Assembly (NCBI GenBank): GCA_963745675.1
Contig: CAVUYM010000020.1
Coordinates: forward strand, 62,001-126,000
Source: JAUIIK01 sp963745675
GTDB lineage: Bacteria; Chloroflexota; Chloroflexia; Thermomicrobiales; CFX8
Direction of reading: 5' to 3'
Length of the DNA: 64,000 bases
Shown here: piece after piece, positions 44,894 through 55,327 of the stretch
Layout: the number at the start of each line of letters is the position of its first letter
How positions within the stretch are numbered: position 1 is the first letter of the stretch
Notes under the pieces: model-generated
Databases searched by the model: none
Told to the model about the DNA's origin: nothing
What the model saw: only the letters and a program-made list of their open reading frames with translations
Made by a program: the position numbers and the translations under genes

Positions 44894-46456
44894 ATGTACC
44901 GGGCTGATCTTGCCCTCCTCAATGCCAACGTCTACAGCCTGGATGAGAAGATTCCTCGGGCAGAAGCTGTCTTCGCGCGCGACGGCAGGATCGTTCATGT
45001 TGGTTCGAATGAAGAAGTGCGGGATGTTGCGAAGGACGCTCCTGTGTTGGATGCCGGCGGTAAGACCGTCGTGCCGGGCTTCATCGATGGTCACTCCCAT
45101 TTAGAAATGACCTGCCTGGCACTGACACGGTGTGTTTCTTGCACCGTGCCTCCCTATGACAGCCTGGCTGCCATCGCGGGGGAGCTAAGTGCCGTAGCTG
45201 AACGAACGCCACCAGGTGATTGGGTCATTGGACGCTCGAGTTTTGGGCTTCAGTTGCGTGTACCGGAGGGCCGCCTCTTCACGCGCCATGATCTGGATAC
45301 CGTCAGCCGGGAACATCCGATCGTCGTCTTTTCCAGCCTCCACGTAGGCATGTTGAACACGTTGGCGCTGCAGGAGCTCGGACTCTGGGACCGGGCTGCA
45401 GATCCCCCGATGGGCATCGTCATGCATCGCGAGGAAGATGGCTCGCCGACTGGCGTTGTCACTGAGATGTGGGATCTGTTGCCCGCCTTCGGAGTCGAGG
45501 ACACCAAGACAGCTCTGCGCGAACAGGCAACGAAGTTGTTCGTTGCCAATGGCGTCACGACGATCCACAACCTGCCCTATTCGGCAAACGATCTCGTGGC
45601 CGTTCAGGATCTCCAGGCATCCGGCGAACTGCCGTTGCGGCTGCGTTACTTTGTCCATGCCGGACGCCACATGGAGCTTGATGAACTCTTTGCGCTGGGG
45701 ATGAAGCCCGGCTTCGGAGATGAGATGCTGACTTATGGCGGGGTCAAAGCCTTCATCGATGGCTGCTGCCACGACGGCTACGGCAACCGTCTCTGGGACG
45801 TCAAGTGGACGCGCGCCGAATTGTTCGACTTCGTTTCAAAGGTGCATGACGCCGGCCAACAGCTCTGGATGCACATCAACAGCCAGCTCTCGATAGATCT
45901 CGGGCTGGATGCCTACGAACATGCGCTCAATGAGAACCCGCGCCATCACCGCCACCGGCTAGAGCACAGTGCCGATTTCGTCGTCGACCAACCGCAGATC
46001 GGGCGCCTCAAGCGGCTCGGTGTTGGAGTAGTGACGACGCCGCAGTTCATCTACAGCCAGGGTGACACGATGGGGAATCGCTATCCGCGGCCCTTTGGCC
46101 TTCGGAGCCTGATCGACGCTGGTCTCGAGGTCATTGGTTCGAGCGACGCGACCGGCACGGTGCCGGATGGCATCGCGCCGCTCTTCAACATCGCCTGCGC
46201 CGTCACCCGTCGCACCCAGCGGGGCAATATCTATCATCCTGAGGAGGCGGTTAGCGTGGAAGATGCCTTTCGCATGTTCACCATCTGGCCCGCTCGCTGG
46301 ACCTATGAAGATCACTTCAAAGGGACGATCACGCCTGGCAAACTGGCCGATTTTGCGATCCTCTCCGCCGACCCATTCACGATCGAGCCGGAAGCCCTGT
46401 TTGACGTGCAGGTTGACGCCACGATCCTCGGTGGTGAGGTCGTCCACTCGCGTTGA
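44894..46456 (+). CDS. Amidohydrolase family 3 (YtcJ-like)
   Basis: This intact 520-residue metal-dependent amidohydrolase is behind AGGAG. It has the N-terminal beta-sandwich strand ADLALLNANVYSLDEKIPRA, the metal-binding HxH of VVPGFIDGHSHLEM, HRLEHSADF and the Asp-containing SSDATGTVPDG, and the closing ITPGKLADFAILSADPF. YtcJ-like enzymes hydrolyse amides or carbamates on diverse small molecules. It is the last gene of a plus-strand run after DUF4013. The substrate is not predictable. Confidence 0.92.
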   Translation: MYRADLALLNANVYSLDEKIPRAEAVFARDGRIVHVGSNEEVRDVAKDAPVLDAGGKTVVPGFIDGHSHLEMTCLALTRCVSCTVPPYDSLAAIAGELSAVAERTPPGDWVIGRSSFGLQLRVPEGRLFTRHDLDTVSREHPIVVFSSLHVGMLNTLALQELGLWDRAADPPMGIVMHREEDGSPTGVVTEMWDLLPAFGVEDTKTALREQATKLFVANGVTTIHNLPYSANDLVAVQDLQASGELPLRLRYFVHAGRHMELDELFALGMKPGFGDEMLTYGGVKAFIDGCCHDGYGNRLWDVKWTRAELFDFVSKVHDAGQQLWMHINSQLSIDLGLDAYEHALNENPRHHRHRLEHSADFVVDQPQIGRLKRLGVGVVTTPQFIYSQGDTMGNRYPRPFGLRSLIDAGLEVIGSSDATGTVPDGIAPLFNIACAVTRRTQRGNIYHPEEAVSVEDAFRMFTIWPARWTYEDHFKGTITPGKLADFAILSADPFTIEPEALFDVQVDATILGGEVVHSR

Positions 46457-46506
46457 CGTCAGATCATCGTCATCGGCACGCCTCGACTTGTTGGTGGCTT
46501 GAACGA

Positions 46507-47734
46507 CTAATGGTCTGTCACCGTCTGCCGCTCAATCTGGCGGGTCCAGGCGAGGATCTGGTGGAGGCGATTGTCGACATCAGGGCAGCCGAAGAAGGCG
46601 ACGACAACGTCCGACGCGGGTGAGACGTAGAGCCCCTGTCCACCGTAGCCACCCTTGTGGAAAGCTCCGTCGGACCAGACATGGTCCCATTGCCAGGCGT
46701 TGTGGTGTGGCTTGTCGTCAGCGAATACCCTTGACATCATCGGGCCATCACCAGCCTCGAAACATCTCTGGCCGTCCATCCGCGAGGATGTCCTCGATAT
46801 AGGAATCAGAGACGATCTGTCGGTCAGTAACCGTCCGCCAACTCGGTGTGAAGAGCAGACCGAAACGGGCCAGGTCGCGCAACGTCGAGCTGATGCCGCC
46901 GTCGGCTGCCGGTGCGCCAGCTTTCGACACCGCCAGAAGCGCGTCGGACTCCGCACCGATATGCTGCCAGATGCGATCAGTGATGAGCTCGTTCAACGCC
47001 AGTCCGGTCAGTCGCTCCGCCAGCCATGCCAACACGAACGTATCGACTGAGGTGTACTCGAAGCGCTCTCCGGGCGGGATGCGCCGTTTGAGCGTCGGGA
47101 CGTAGGCGTAGGTCGACGTGGGCGACTCCGGTGTTGGTTGCCGCCAGCCGATGCCGACCTCGAAGTGATAGTAGGGATTGGACGGATCGGTGTACGCGCC
47201 TTCGGACATCTCCAGGCAGTTGATCCCGGAGGCCATGTCGAGAATGTCTTGGATTGCAACACCCTCCCAGCCCGAGTCTCGTAGCTCCGGCAGATAAGTC
47301 TCTACACTTTTCTCTACATCGAGAGTTCCTTCTTCGTATAGCTGCCTGATGATCAGCGCCACGAATGCTTTGGTGACGGACATGAGCGAGTGTTTTTCGT
47401 AGGGTCGCATGCCGGGATAGGCCTCGTAGACGATTTGTCCCCGGTGCAATATGACGACGCCGTTGAGTTGGCCCTCTGGCCGGTAGACATACTCATCGAG
47501 CGTCATCGTGCCTACCCTCGATTCCACCATCATTTCGGCGACATCGGAGCGAGGAGCTGACTCCAGGTTACGGATAGGGCCATCACGGTGGATATAGGCA
47601 TGGCGGAAGAATTCCGGCATGTGTAGGAAGACATAACGCAAAATATCGCCGCCGTTCCACCAGTTGAGCAGCGTCATCTCATCGTGGTGGTGCAGTGTTT
47701 CGTCGATTGAGTAGCGGTGCGGAGAATCGGACAT
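46507..47734 (-). CDS. Serine hydrolase (beta-lactamase class C family), frameshifted
   Basis: This is a serine hydrolase of the class C beta-lactamase / D-Ala carboxypeptidase / esterase family. The nucleophile motif SxxK is in SLMSVTKAFVAL, the Tyr motif is near RFEYTSVDTFVLAWLAERL, and HKGGYGGQGLYV at the C-terminus is the KTG-like box. The frame is open from 47734 to about 46750, where one base shift leads into FEAGDGPMMSRVFADDKPHH and the C-terminus at 46507. There is no signal peptide, so it is cytoplasmic and more likely an esterase than a drug-resistance enzyme. The repaired length is about 408 residues. Confidence 0.88.
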
Positions 47735-48012
47735 CGTCGCTCTTTTCCTCTATCCCGGCTCGTTACGTCGGATGCACACTAACCGCGGTGCGTTTCATCT
47801 CGTAGCAGTTTCGGCCTCTCCATGTGAGGGCTTTCGCAAATCGTTGACATCGCCGGGAGCGGCAACGAATTGACGAAGCGCAAATGCGCAACCAAGCCCC
47901 ACATGATAGTCCGCAATCTGAAAAGCCATTCGAACACCGCCAACGACTATGCTTTCGCGGCCACTATACTGGATGCAGTTTTGCGGGATGTATCTATGAG
48001 AGAGGATATCCT

Positions 48013-48498
48013 TTGGCACATTTCTTTCCGAGAGAGCTTCGAATTCTGATTGCTATGGCGGCCGCTGCGTTGCTCGGCGCAGTGATGGTCGGATTCACGA
48101 CCCAGGGGGCAGGCGCCGTTCCCGATGTTCCATATATCGTGCCGTGCGTGAATTTATATACCGGTCAGATCTCACATGTTAATGGTAAGTGTCCAGTTGG
48201 TACCTCTTACCTCGATCTGTCTACTGGCGACAAGACGCTTTGCATCAACAATTACACAGGCAGGGTTAGCTATCGACCCGCGAATGGTTGCAGCGGCGGC
48301 GAATTCGCATATTATGCCGATAGTAATACCGAGATCTGGGGCTGCGTCAATCCCTGGACAGGCGCGGTCTCCTGGATGCCAACGCAGGTCAGTCCTTGCT
48401 ACGGACACGCGATGCTCTTCGACGTTGGATACAACGCTTGCTACATCACTTCCGCGCCCGTCGCGGCAGATAAATTAGCCTTGGCCCCAACCTGCTAG
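48013..48498 (+). CDS. Secreted protein with three CVN-YTG repeats
   Basis: The start is TTG 48013, preceded by GAGAGG, and gives a signal peptide (LRILIAMAAAALLGAVMVGF) cleaved near GAGA. The mature 115 residues consist of three repeats of one Cys-containing motif: PCVNLYTGQISHVNGKCPVG, LCINNYTGRVSYRPANGCSG and GCVNPWTGAVSWMPTQVSPC. Each has the pattern Cys-(V/I)-Asn-x-x-Thr-Gly with a second Cys after 12-15 residues, so three disulfides are likely. The same motif occurs once in the protein at 43159. Its function is unknown; a small rigid extracellular protein is expected. A strong terminator follows. Confidence 0.7.
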   Translation: MAHFFPRELRILIAMAAAALLGAVMVGFTTQGAGAVPDVPYIVPCVNLYTGQISHVNGKCPVGTSYLDLSTGDKTLCINNYTGRVSYRPANGCSGGEFAYYADSNTEIWGCVNPWTGAVSWMPTQVSPCYGHAMLFDVGYNACYITSAPVAADKLALAPTC

Positions 48499-48559
48499 CG
48501 CAGCGCCTGCACCCGATACGCTCGTGCGAATCTGGTTTTAGGCGCTGATACTGTTGAGG

Positions 48560-48597
48560 AGACGGCTCGTTCTATGCGAGCCGTCTTCTATTTGTTT
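48560..48597 (+). terminator. Intrinsic terminator of the Cys-repeat protein gene
   Basis: AGACGGCTCG (48560-48569) and CGAGCCGTCT (48577-48586) form a perfect 10-bp stem with a 7-base loop, followed by TCTATTTGTTT. It starts 62 bases after the stop and reaches into the end of the convergent acetyltransferase gene. Confidence 0.8.
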
Positions 48598-49326
48598 GGC
48601 GGTTCGTAGGTGCGGTAGCTGCACACGTCTTTGAAACCCATCTTGAGATAGAGTGGATGGCCCATCTCAGTAGCCGTCAAGACAATTGTGTGACAACCCC
48701 GACGCTGCGCTTCTGCGATGGCGGCCCAGGTCATCGCCCGGCCATAGCCTCTGCGCCGAAATGCCTCGATCGTCTGGACGCCGGTGATCTCAGCCGTCTC
48801 GCCATAGCAGGTCAGACGTGATGTGGCGACGGGCTGTGAATCGACATAACCAACGAAGAGTCCGACGCTCGCATCGGTCGCAGCTGCGAGGTTCGGCACC
48901 CAGTGACGATTGCCGGGGGCGACCGACATATACGCTTCGTACGTTGCGGTGGCGCTCACCGCTTCGATCTTCAACGGGGCCGACGGCGGCGTGGGCGGTA
49001 TGTTTGTCAGGACCATCGCGATCTCTTCCTCGACGCAGGCCCAACCTTCCGCCGCCAGGTACTCTTCGACGATCGAACCCGTTTCCGATTCCACTGCGAC
49101 TTCGAACTCTTGTGCGCCAAAGAATTCGCGCGCTATGCTGAGATACTCGTCCACCTGAATGGGACCGAACACGGCGACGAAGCCCGATGCGACGGACTCT
49201 TCGCTCTCGGAAACGAAGATGGCGTGCTGGTGGATTACGCCGTTTTTCGTCGATCAGGCCGCGATACTTACTGAGCGGTGATTCCTCGATAAACGGCGTT
49301 CGGACGAGTGAGCGGAAGTCGGTCAT
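48588..49326 (-). CDS. GNAT-family N-acetyltransferase, frameshifted N-terminus
   Basis: This is a GNAT acetyltransferase. The acetyl-CoA-binding part is complete: ITGVQTIEAFRRRGYGRAMT with the Arg/Gly-rich pyrophosphate loop, then ATEMGHPLYLKMGFKDV, the usual end. The N-terminus starts at ATG 49326 (MTDFRSLVRTPFIEES) and continues after a shift near 49250, in a run of A, to VIHQHAIFVSESEESVASGF. The repaired length is about 246 residues. The first 100 residues form an extra domain typical of some Chloroflexi GNAT proteins. Confidence 0.8.
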
Positions 49327-49489
49327 CAATCCTCGTTTCTCGTATGACTCTGGCCCGTGCGGAAGTCGTTCGCAACATTAGCGGATGGCGTGCCGTCTGC
49401 ACATATGTACCCTGGAAGTGGCATCGTTTCTGCTGCGGACGGCTGCCGGGATGCTGTCTCTTGAATTCAATTTGGAGTGGGACGCTACG

Positions 49490-50192
49490 ATGGATGTCTC
49501 TCGATATGATGCTCGTAACTACCGGACCGTTTCGGTCCGCGACGGCTATGGCGAGTGGGCCGCCACCTATGAAGACCCGGTTCTCGATCTGCTCGATCTC
49601 CGGCTGCTTGAACGTTTGGAGTCGGTTCCGTGGGAGCGCCAGCGGCGTGCCGCCGATCTTGCCTGCGGCACCGGGCGTATCGGGGTCTGGTTGCGGCAAC
49701 GCGGACTGATTGAGATCGATGGCATCGACCTCACACCAGAGATGCTTGATCGGGCGCGGGAGAAGGGCGCATACGCCTCGTTGTCGTTGTCGGACATCGG
49801 GGCTACGTCGTTCCCATCCGACGCCTATGACTTGACCACCGCCGTCCTTGTCGACGAGCATCTCGCGGATCTTGCCCCGATGTATCGTGAAGCAGCCAGG
49901 ATCACGCGGCCGGGCGGCTACTTCGTGCTCGTTGGCTACCACCCGTTCTTTCTCATCAATGGTATTCCGACCCACTTCGATTCTGCCTCCGGCGAGCCAC
50001 TCGCGATCGAATGTTACGTGCATCTCTTCAGCGATCATGTGCGGTGCCGCGCAGGCGGCGGGCTGGCAACTGCGCGAGATGGAGGAGGGACTTATCGACG
50101 ATACATGGTTGGAGCACAAACCTAAATGGCGACGGTTTCTTCACCAGCCGGTCAGCTTCGCGCTCGTCTGGCGTTTGCAGTCGGATAGCTGA
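49490..50192 (+). CDS. Class I SAM-dependent methyltransferase, frameshifted
   Basis: This is an S-adenosylmethionine-dependent methyltransferase. Motif I is ADLACGTGRIGVWLRQRG, followed by IDGIDLTPEMLDRAREKG (motif II acidic residue) and DLTTAVLVDEHLADLAPMYR. The start ATG 49490 (MDVSRYDARNYRTVSVRDGY) is the first Met consistent with family length. A shift near 50045 separates ECYVHLFSDHV from AAGWQLREMEEGLIDDTW. The repaired length is about 234 residues. The substrate is unknown, and there are no coupled neighbours. Confidence 0.82.
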
Positions 50193-50204
50193 TGCCGGTC
50201 ATCT

Positions 50205-51024
50205 TTACTTGTTCACGTCCCAATCGCCGCGCAAAAAGGCGAGCGTAATCCTCTCCAGAGATTCGGTGTCAAGCGCAATCAATTCGCGTGCGATGCATGG
50301 CCGGTGTTGGGCGCGATCCAGAGGTAGCTGTCTGGAATTGATCGATACATTTCAACTGCGATGTCACGTCGAACAACGAATCGCGGTCGCCATGAATGAT
50401 CAACGTGCGTGCCCGGATCGTGGAGAGCAGCGGCCCGGTGAAGTTCATATCTTCGTAGCTGTCTTTGAAATCGTGGAACTGCCGATGGAGCATCTGCACC
50501 TGTTCGTCTCCCCAGAAATGAGTTCGCGCATCCGCTGGTTGACGTCGTCCCGCACTCGTGCGGGCTTCAAATCACGCATGATTGCCCGCGCCCGGTCGGG
50601 AAAATAGCTGGTCGTCGCCATCAGGATCAGCGCCTCCGGCCGTTCGGCTGCTGGGTTGCGAGATGAATGAGCGTCATCCCACCGGTACTCTGCCGCCTGC
50701 CATGAAGCGATCGATATTGAGATGATCGAGCAAGGCTGCGACATCGCGAGCCGATTGTCGGTGGGTGAACTCGTCTGATGGATTGTGTCGACCGGCCATG
50801 TCCACGGAGATCGGGATGTATGACCTGAAAGTGGTCGGAGAAGAAGGGCAGATAACGAGATTCACAGCTGGGTCGTTCCCGTGAATCCATGGAGCAGCAG
50901 CAGCGGCTCGCCGCTCGCCATGGACTCTCGTAGTACATCTCGCATGCCGTTGATTTCGGCGAAATGCCCTTCCGGCGGAGCGTCGAGTTGCTTGGAGTAG
51001 CCTGTGTTCACGGTTCGGGTCCAT
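50205..51024 (-). pseudogene. Alpha/beta hydrolase, severely frameshifted
   Basis: An alpha/beta hydrolase of about 270 residues can be pieced together from at least five frame changes: FAEINGMRDVLRE, ASGEPLLLLHGFTGTTQL (oxyanion region), HFQVIHPDLRGHGRS, DVAALLDHLNIDRFMAGG, ALILMATTSYFPDRARAIM, RARTLIIHGDRDSLFDV (acid region) and ITLAFLRGDWDVNK to a stop at 50205. The nucleophile elbow GxSxGG is not readable as written, because the frame breaks near 50690 in the middle of it. The density of shifts exceeds that of neighbours, so true decay is possible in addition to sequencing error. Confidence 0.6.
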
Positions 51025-51284
51025 GCGATGCTCCTGGTATCAAACGCTTGCCTACGACCGCCTACGAAATGAGCGTAGATTTTCTGCCGGTCACTTCACG
51101 ATTCAGCAGGCGTACATCTCGATCTTGCTACCGGAACCGACCGGCGATGCCATATTGTAACGATGTTGTAACGCCGGGCCGGGCAGTCCTTAACGACACC
51201 TTGATGAACCTCACATTACGATGACCATGGAATCAATCGATGTGCGGCCAATCGAGCCGGCATAGCCGAGAGAGGGGAAAGGCC

Positions 51285-53513
51285 ATGTCGCCACATGGAT
51301 TCACCGGTCGATGGGCTGCCCACGGCGCTCGCCACCCGTGGCGGACGTACATCTTCTGGCTCGCCGTCATCGCCGTAGTTGTAGTGGCGGCACTCACCGT
51401 CGGCGGAAGCTACATTCAAGATGAGAAGCTACGGACCGACTTCGAGTCGACAAGAGCTGACGACCTGATCGACCAGCGCATTCACAATGGCGTCGAACCT
51501 CCTCTCGAAGAGTGGGTGATCGTCGAGTCTTCGGAGTTTTCAGTAGATGATCCTCAGTTCCAGTCAACCGTGACGGAACTCGAGGGCGAGATACAGGGAC
51601 TCGATACGATCGTGGCAGGCACAGCATCGTATTTCAATACGGGCAATGAGGCCCTCGTGTCCGCAGATCGACACAAGACGATGATGATTGTTTCGTTTCA
51701 GGGCGACCCGGAAGACGCAATCGACAAAGCCGGCCCATTTCTCGATTTCATAGCTGAGCGACGGGATGCGCAGCCGGGATTCACCGTTCTAACGATCGGA
51801 AATGCCAGCATAACGGAGCTGTTCAATCAGCTCGCTGAGGACACGCTCGTGCGGGGTGAGCTGATCGGCGTCTCCATCGCCCTGATTGTTCTCGTGCTCG
51901 TCTTTGGCTCGCTGGTGGCGGCGGGATTGCCGATCTTGATGGCGGTCATTTCGATTCTGATTTCGCTGATGCTCAGTCTTGTTATCGCCAACCTGACCGA
52001 CATCAGCTTCTTCATCGCCAATATGATCACGATGATCGGCCTCGCCGTTGGCATCGACTACGTGCTATTTATCGTCTCCCGTTTTCGTGAGGAGCGAGAA
52101 CGCGGTCAAGAGATGGTCGACGCGATTGTGCGAACAGGGGAGACGTCGGGCAAGGCGATTCTCTTTTCCGGTCTCACCGTGGTGGTTGCGCTTGTCAGTC
52201 TCCTGATCGTTCCGCACAGCACCTTTTTCAGCCTGGGCCTCGGGGCGATTATCGTCGTCATCGTGTCGCTAGCGATTATCATGACGTTGTTGCCCGCTAC
52301 GCTGCGATTGCTCGGTGACCGGGTCAATATGGGCCGGCTACCGGTCATCGGCTATGGCAGGCGGCGAAGCAATCGACAGGAAGGCTTCTGGGCGAAGACG
52401 GCCAGGACCGTCATGCGCCGTCCGGTGGTGAGCGCGGGACTCGCATGTCTGATCCTCATCGCGCTGGGCTCGGCCACACTGTCATTGAAGCTCGGCGCGA
52501 CCGGCATCAATTCCGTTCCTGAGGACACTGACGTCTTCATCGCGTTCAGCATCCTCGAGAGCGACTTCCTCGGTGAGGATGTCCAGCCGGCGGTGATCGT
52601 TGTAGACGCCGCAGACATCAATGCTCCACAAGTTCAGGAGGCTGTAAACGGCCTGATCGCGCGGATTGGCGAAGATGACTTCTTTGGGCCGGCGACGATT
52701 ACCGATGTCTCTGCATCGAACGATCTGATCGTGATCGAAGCGCCATTGACCGCCGACGCACAGAGCAATGCAGCATTCGACGCGATCAAGCGCCTCCGCA
52801 ACGACTACATCCCGCCGCTCTTCGACTCGATCCCGGCTGATGCGCAGGTGACCGGGCAGACAGCGAGCACGATTGATTTTTCCGAGATGGTCGGCGGATT
52901 CCTTCCAATCGTCTTCGCGTTCGTTCTGGCGATTACCTTCGTGCTGCTGCTGATCGCCTTCCGCTCGATCGTCATCCCGATCAAGGCGATCATCATGAAT
53001 CTGCTCTCGGTCTTCGCCGCTTACGGCCTGCTGACGCTCGTCTTCCAGCATGGGATCGGTGCCAACCTGTTCGGCTTCAAGCAGGTCGATCGTATCGAGA
53101 GCTGGATTCCGCTGTTTCTGTTCGCGGTGCTCTTTGGTCTCTCGATGGACTATCACATCTTCCTGCTGAGCCGGATCAAGGAACACTATGATCTGACCCA
53201 TCGCAACCGGGATTCGGTTGCGGAAGGGCTGCGGTCTACGGCGAGCATCATCACCGGAGCAGCCTTGATCATGGTCGGCGTCTTCGGCGGCTTTTCGCTC
53301 GGTGACCTCGCGCCCTTCCAGCAGATGGGCTTTGGGTTGGCCGTCGCTGTGGTCCTCGACGCGACCCTGATCCGGTCGGTGCTCGTGCCCTCGTCGATGG
53401 CATTGCTGGGCGACTGGAACTGGTATATGCCGAGCTGGCTGGGCTGGCTACCGCATATCAGTATCGAGGGCGCACCGGCTGAACCGAATCTTGAGGGTAG
53501 CGTTGCAGACTGA
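51285..53513 (+). CDS. MMPL-family RND transporter
   Basis: This intact 742-residue protein is an MMPL-type RND transporter. It has a single N-terminal helix (TYIFWLAVIAVVVVAALTVG), a periplasmic domain, five helices, a second periplasmic domain around residues 400-540, and six further helices. Conserved charged motifs in the membrane include MITMIGLAVGIDYVLFIVSR and LFGLSMDYHIFLLSRIKEHY, the proton-relay Asp-Tyr pairs of the family. In actinobacteria these export lipids. ATG 51285 follows GGGGAAAGG. No lipid-synthesis genes are adjacent. Confidence 0.93.
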   Translation: MSPHGFTGRWAAHGARHPWRTYIFWLAVIAVVVVAALTVGGSYIQDEKLRTDFESTRADDLIDQRIHNGVEPPLEEWVIVESSEFSVDDPQFQSTVTELEGEIQGLDTIVAGTASYFNTGNEALVSADRHKTMMIVSFQGDPEDAIDKAGPFLDFIAERRDAQPGFTVLTIGNASITELFNQLAEDTLVRGELIGVSIALIVLVLVFGSLVAAGLPILMAVISILISLMLSLVIANLTDISFFIANMITMIGLAVGIDYVLFIVSRFREERERGQEMVDAIVRTGETSGKAILFSGLTVVVALVSLLIVPHSTFFSLGLGAIIVVIVSLAIIMTLLPATLRLLGDRVNMGRLPVIGYGRRRSNRQEGFWAKTARTVMRRPVVSAGLACLILIALGSATLSLKLGATGINSVPEDTDVFIAFSILESDFLGEDVQPAVIVVDAADINAPQVQEAVNGLIARIGEDDFFGPATITDVSASNDLIVIEAPLTADAQSNAAFDAIKRLRNDYIPPLFDSIPADAQVTGQTASTIDFSEMVGGFLPIVFAFVLAITFVLLLIAFRSIVIPIKAIIMNLLSVFAAYGLLTLVFQHGIGANLFGFKQVDRIESWIPLFLFAVLFGLSMDYHIFLLSRIKEHYDLTHRNRDSVAEGLRSTASIITGAALIMVGVFGGFSLGDLAPFQQMGFGLAVAVVLDATLIRSVLVPSSMALLGDWNWYMPSWLGWLPHISIEGAPAEPNLEGSVAD

Positions 53514-53750
53514 ATGACGCCGGCGACTTTATCGGATCTGCGTTCTAGCATATTGCGTTGGCGTAACCTTGAATCCATACTAGCCAGTGGTAGTGCGTGG
53601 CGCGCATGACGGCGAGCGCTCGATGTCCATGCCCTTCTTCGAGGGAACCACGGTGCGTTGGTATCGCAGGTCTCATATGGTGGTGCTCAAGTTCCAGACT
53701 GAGGTTAATCTGCTAATTCGATAGAGAACCCGGCGCGCAAGGAGGCACTC

Positions 53751-55327
53751 GTGTCAGATGGGTATGACGTGATTATCGTCGGGGGTGGACCGGCCGGCTG
53801 TGTGCTTGCCGCTCGGTTGAGCGAGGATCCGGAGCGGCGCGTGCTGCTCATCGAAGCCGGTCCCGACTACGGATCGAATATCGACGAGTGGCCGGAGGAG
53901 CTTCACGACCCCTACATACTCCCGACGGATTCCCACAGCTGGGGCTTCACGAACGCCGTGAACGAGGTCGGGCACCAGGTCATACTGCCACGAACGAGAA
54001 TCGTTGGTGGTTCGGCAACGGTCAATGGGGCTGTCTGGAATCGTTGCTCGGCGATTGACTACGATCACTGGGAAGAGCTCGGAAACCCAGGTTGGGGTTT
54101 TGACGACCTACTACCCTATTTCAAGAAGGCTGAGAACGACCCGATTGGCAATCCGGAGCTCCACGGCGAGGATGGCCCGGTGCCGATCTACCGCGCCCCG
54201 GACGAAGAGCGCACTCCGATCTACGAGGCACTGATTGCTGTCTGCGACGAACACGACATCCCCTATATCGAAGACTTCAACGGTGCGCGGGTGCAGATTC
54301 CATCGATCTCCAGAGCGACCGAGAAATATCGCTTCTCCAACCGGGCATCGAGTGCGGATGAACCCGGCCCTGACCTATCTTGCGATGGCGCGAGGAAGAG
54401 AGAATTTCGAGATCCTCCCGAATGCTCTGGTCGACAAGGTGCTCTTCGACGGTCACCGGGCTGTTGGCGTGCGCACTGCCAGTGGCGAAGAATACCGCGC
54501 TGACGAGGTCGTCCTGGCGGCGGGATCATATGCGTCCCCTGCGATCTTGATGCGCTCTGGTGTCGGGCCGGTAGAGCACCTCCAGGAACTCGGCATCGGC
54601 GTCGTGCAGCCCACTCCCGGGCGTCGGCGAGAATTTATTAGATCACCCGAACGGAATCGATTTCGCCGAGTATCCGGTCAAGCCCGAATACGTGACCGAA
54701 ATGCGTCTGCAGTTCCCATTTCTCATCAAGAGCCGCAGCAGTCAGGTTGAAGAGGAAATCGACCTGCATCACTACAGCTGGGTGAATTTCAATGAAGACC
54801 TTGAGTGCTGGATCTTTGGCATCAACGTTAGTTTGCAATACGCCCGTTCGGCGGGGCGAGTCCGTCTGACGTCCTCCGACCCCGAAGCGCAGCTCGACAT
54901 CGATCACCGCTACTTCTCGGACGAAGCCGACCTGGAAGCTATCTGCGACGGCGTTGAGTTCACGGTGCGGCTCGTGCACACCGCGCCGCTGGCGACGATG
55001 CTCGAACTGGACCGGCCACGCTTCGACGCGCCTCCGCGTGATCGGGAGGCGTTGCGTACGTGGGTACTTTCCGGGCACCACGGCACCACCTATCATCCTT
55101 CGACGACCTGCAAGATGGGTCCCTCGAGCGATCCGATGGCGGTCGTGGATCATGCCGGTCGCGTCTATGGGATTGAAGGCTTGCGGGTTGCGGATGCCTC
55201 GATCATGCCTTTCGGACCGCGCGGCAACCTCCACTTTCCGATCGTCGCAATGGCTGAGAAGATCGCTGACATGATGCAGGAGCCTGACCGGCTTACCTCT
55301 CATGTGGGGGCTGGTCTCGACAGCTAG
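53751..55327 (+). CDS. GMC-family FAD oxidoreductase, frameshifted
   Basis: This is a glucose-methanol-choline oxidoreductase that oxidises an alcohol with FAD. GTG 53751 has a perfect AGGAGG site. The ADP-binding loop is VIIVGGGPAGCVLAARLSED, followed by GGSATVNGAVWNR, with AGSYASPAILMRSGVGP and HGTTYHPSTTCKMG (catalytic His) near the end. Shifts near 54350 and 54620 divide it into three frames. The final motif usually reading PNTNAP is GPRGNLHFPIVAMAEKI, where His replaces part of the canonical Asn pair, so substrate chemistry may differ. The repaired length is about 525 residues. It is convergent with the FAD monooxygenase gene. Confidence 0.9.
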
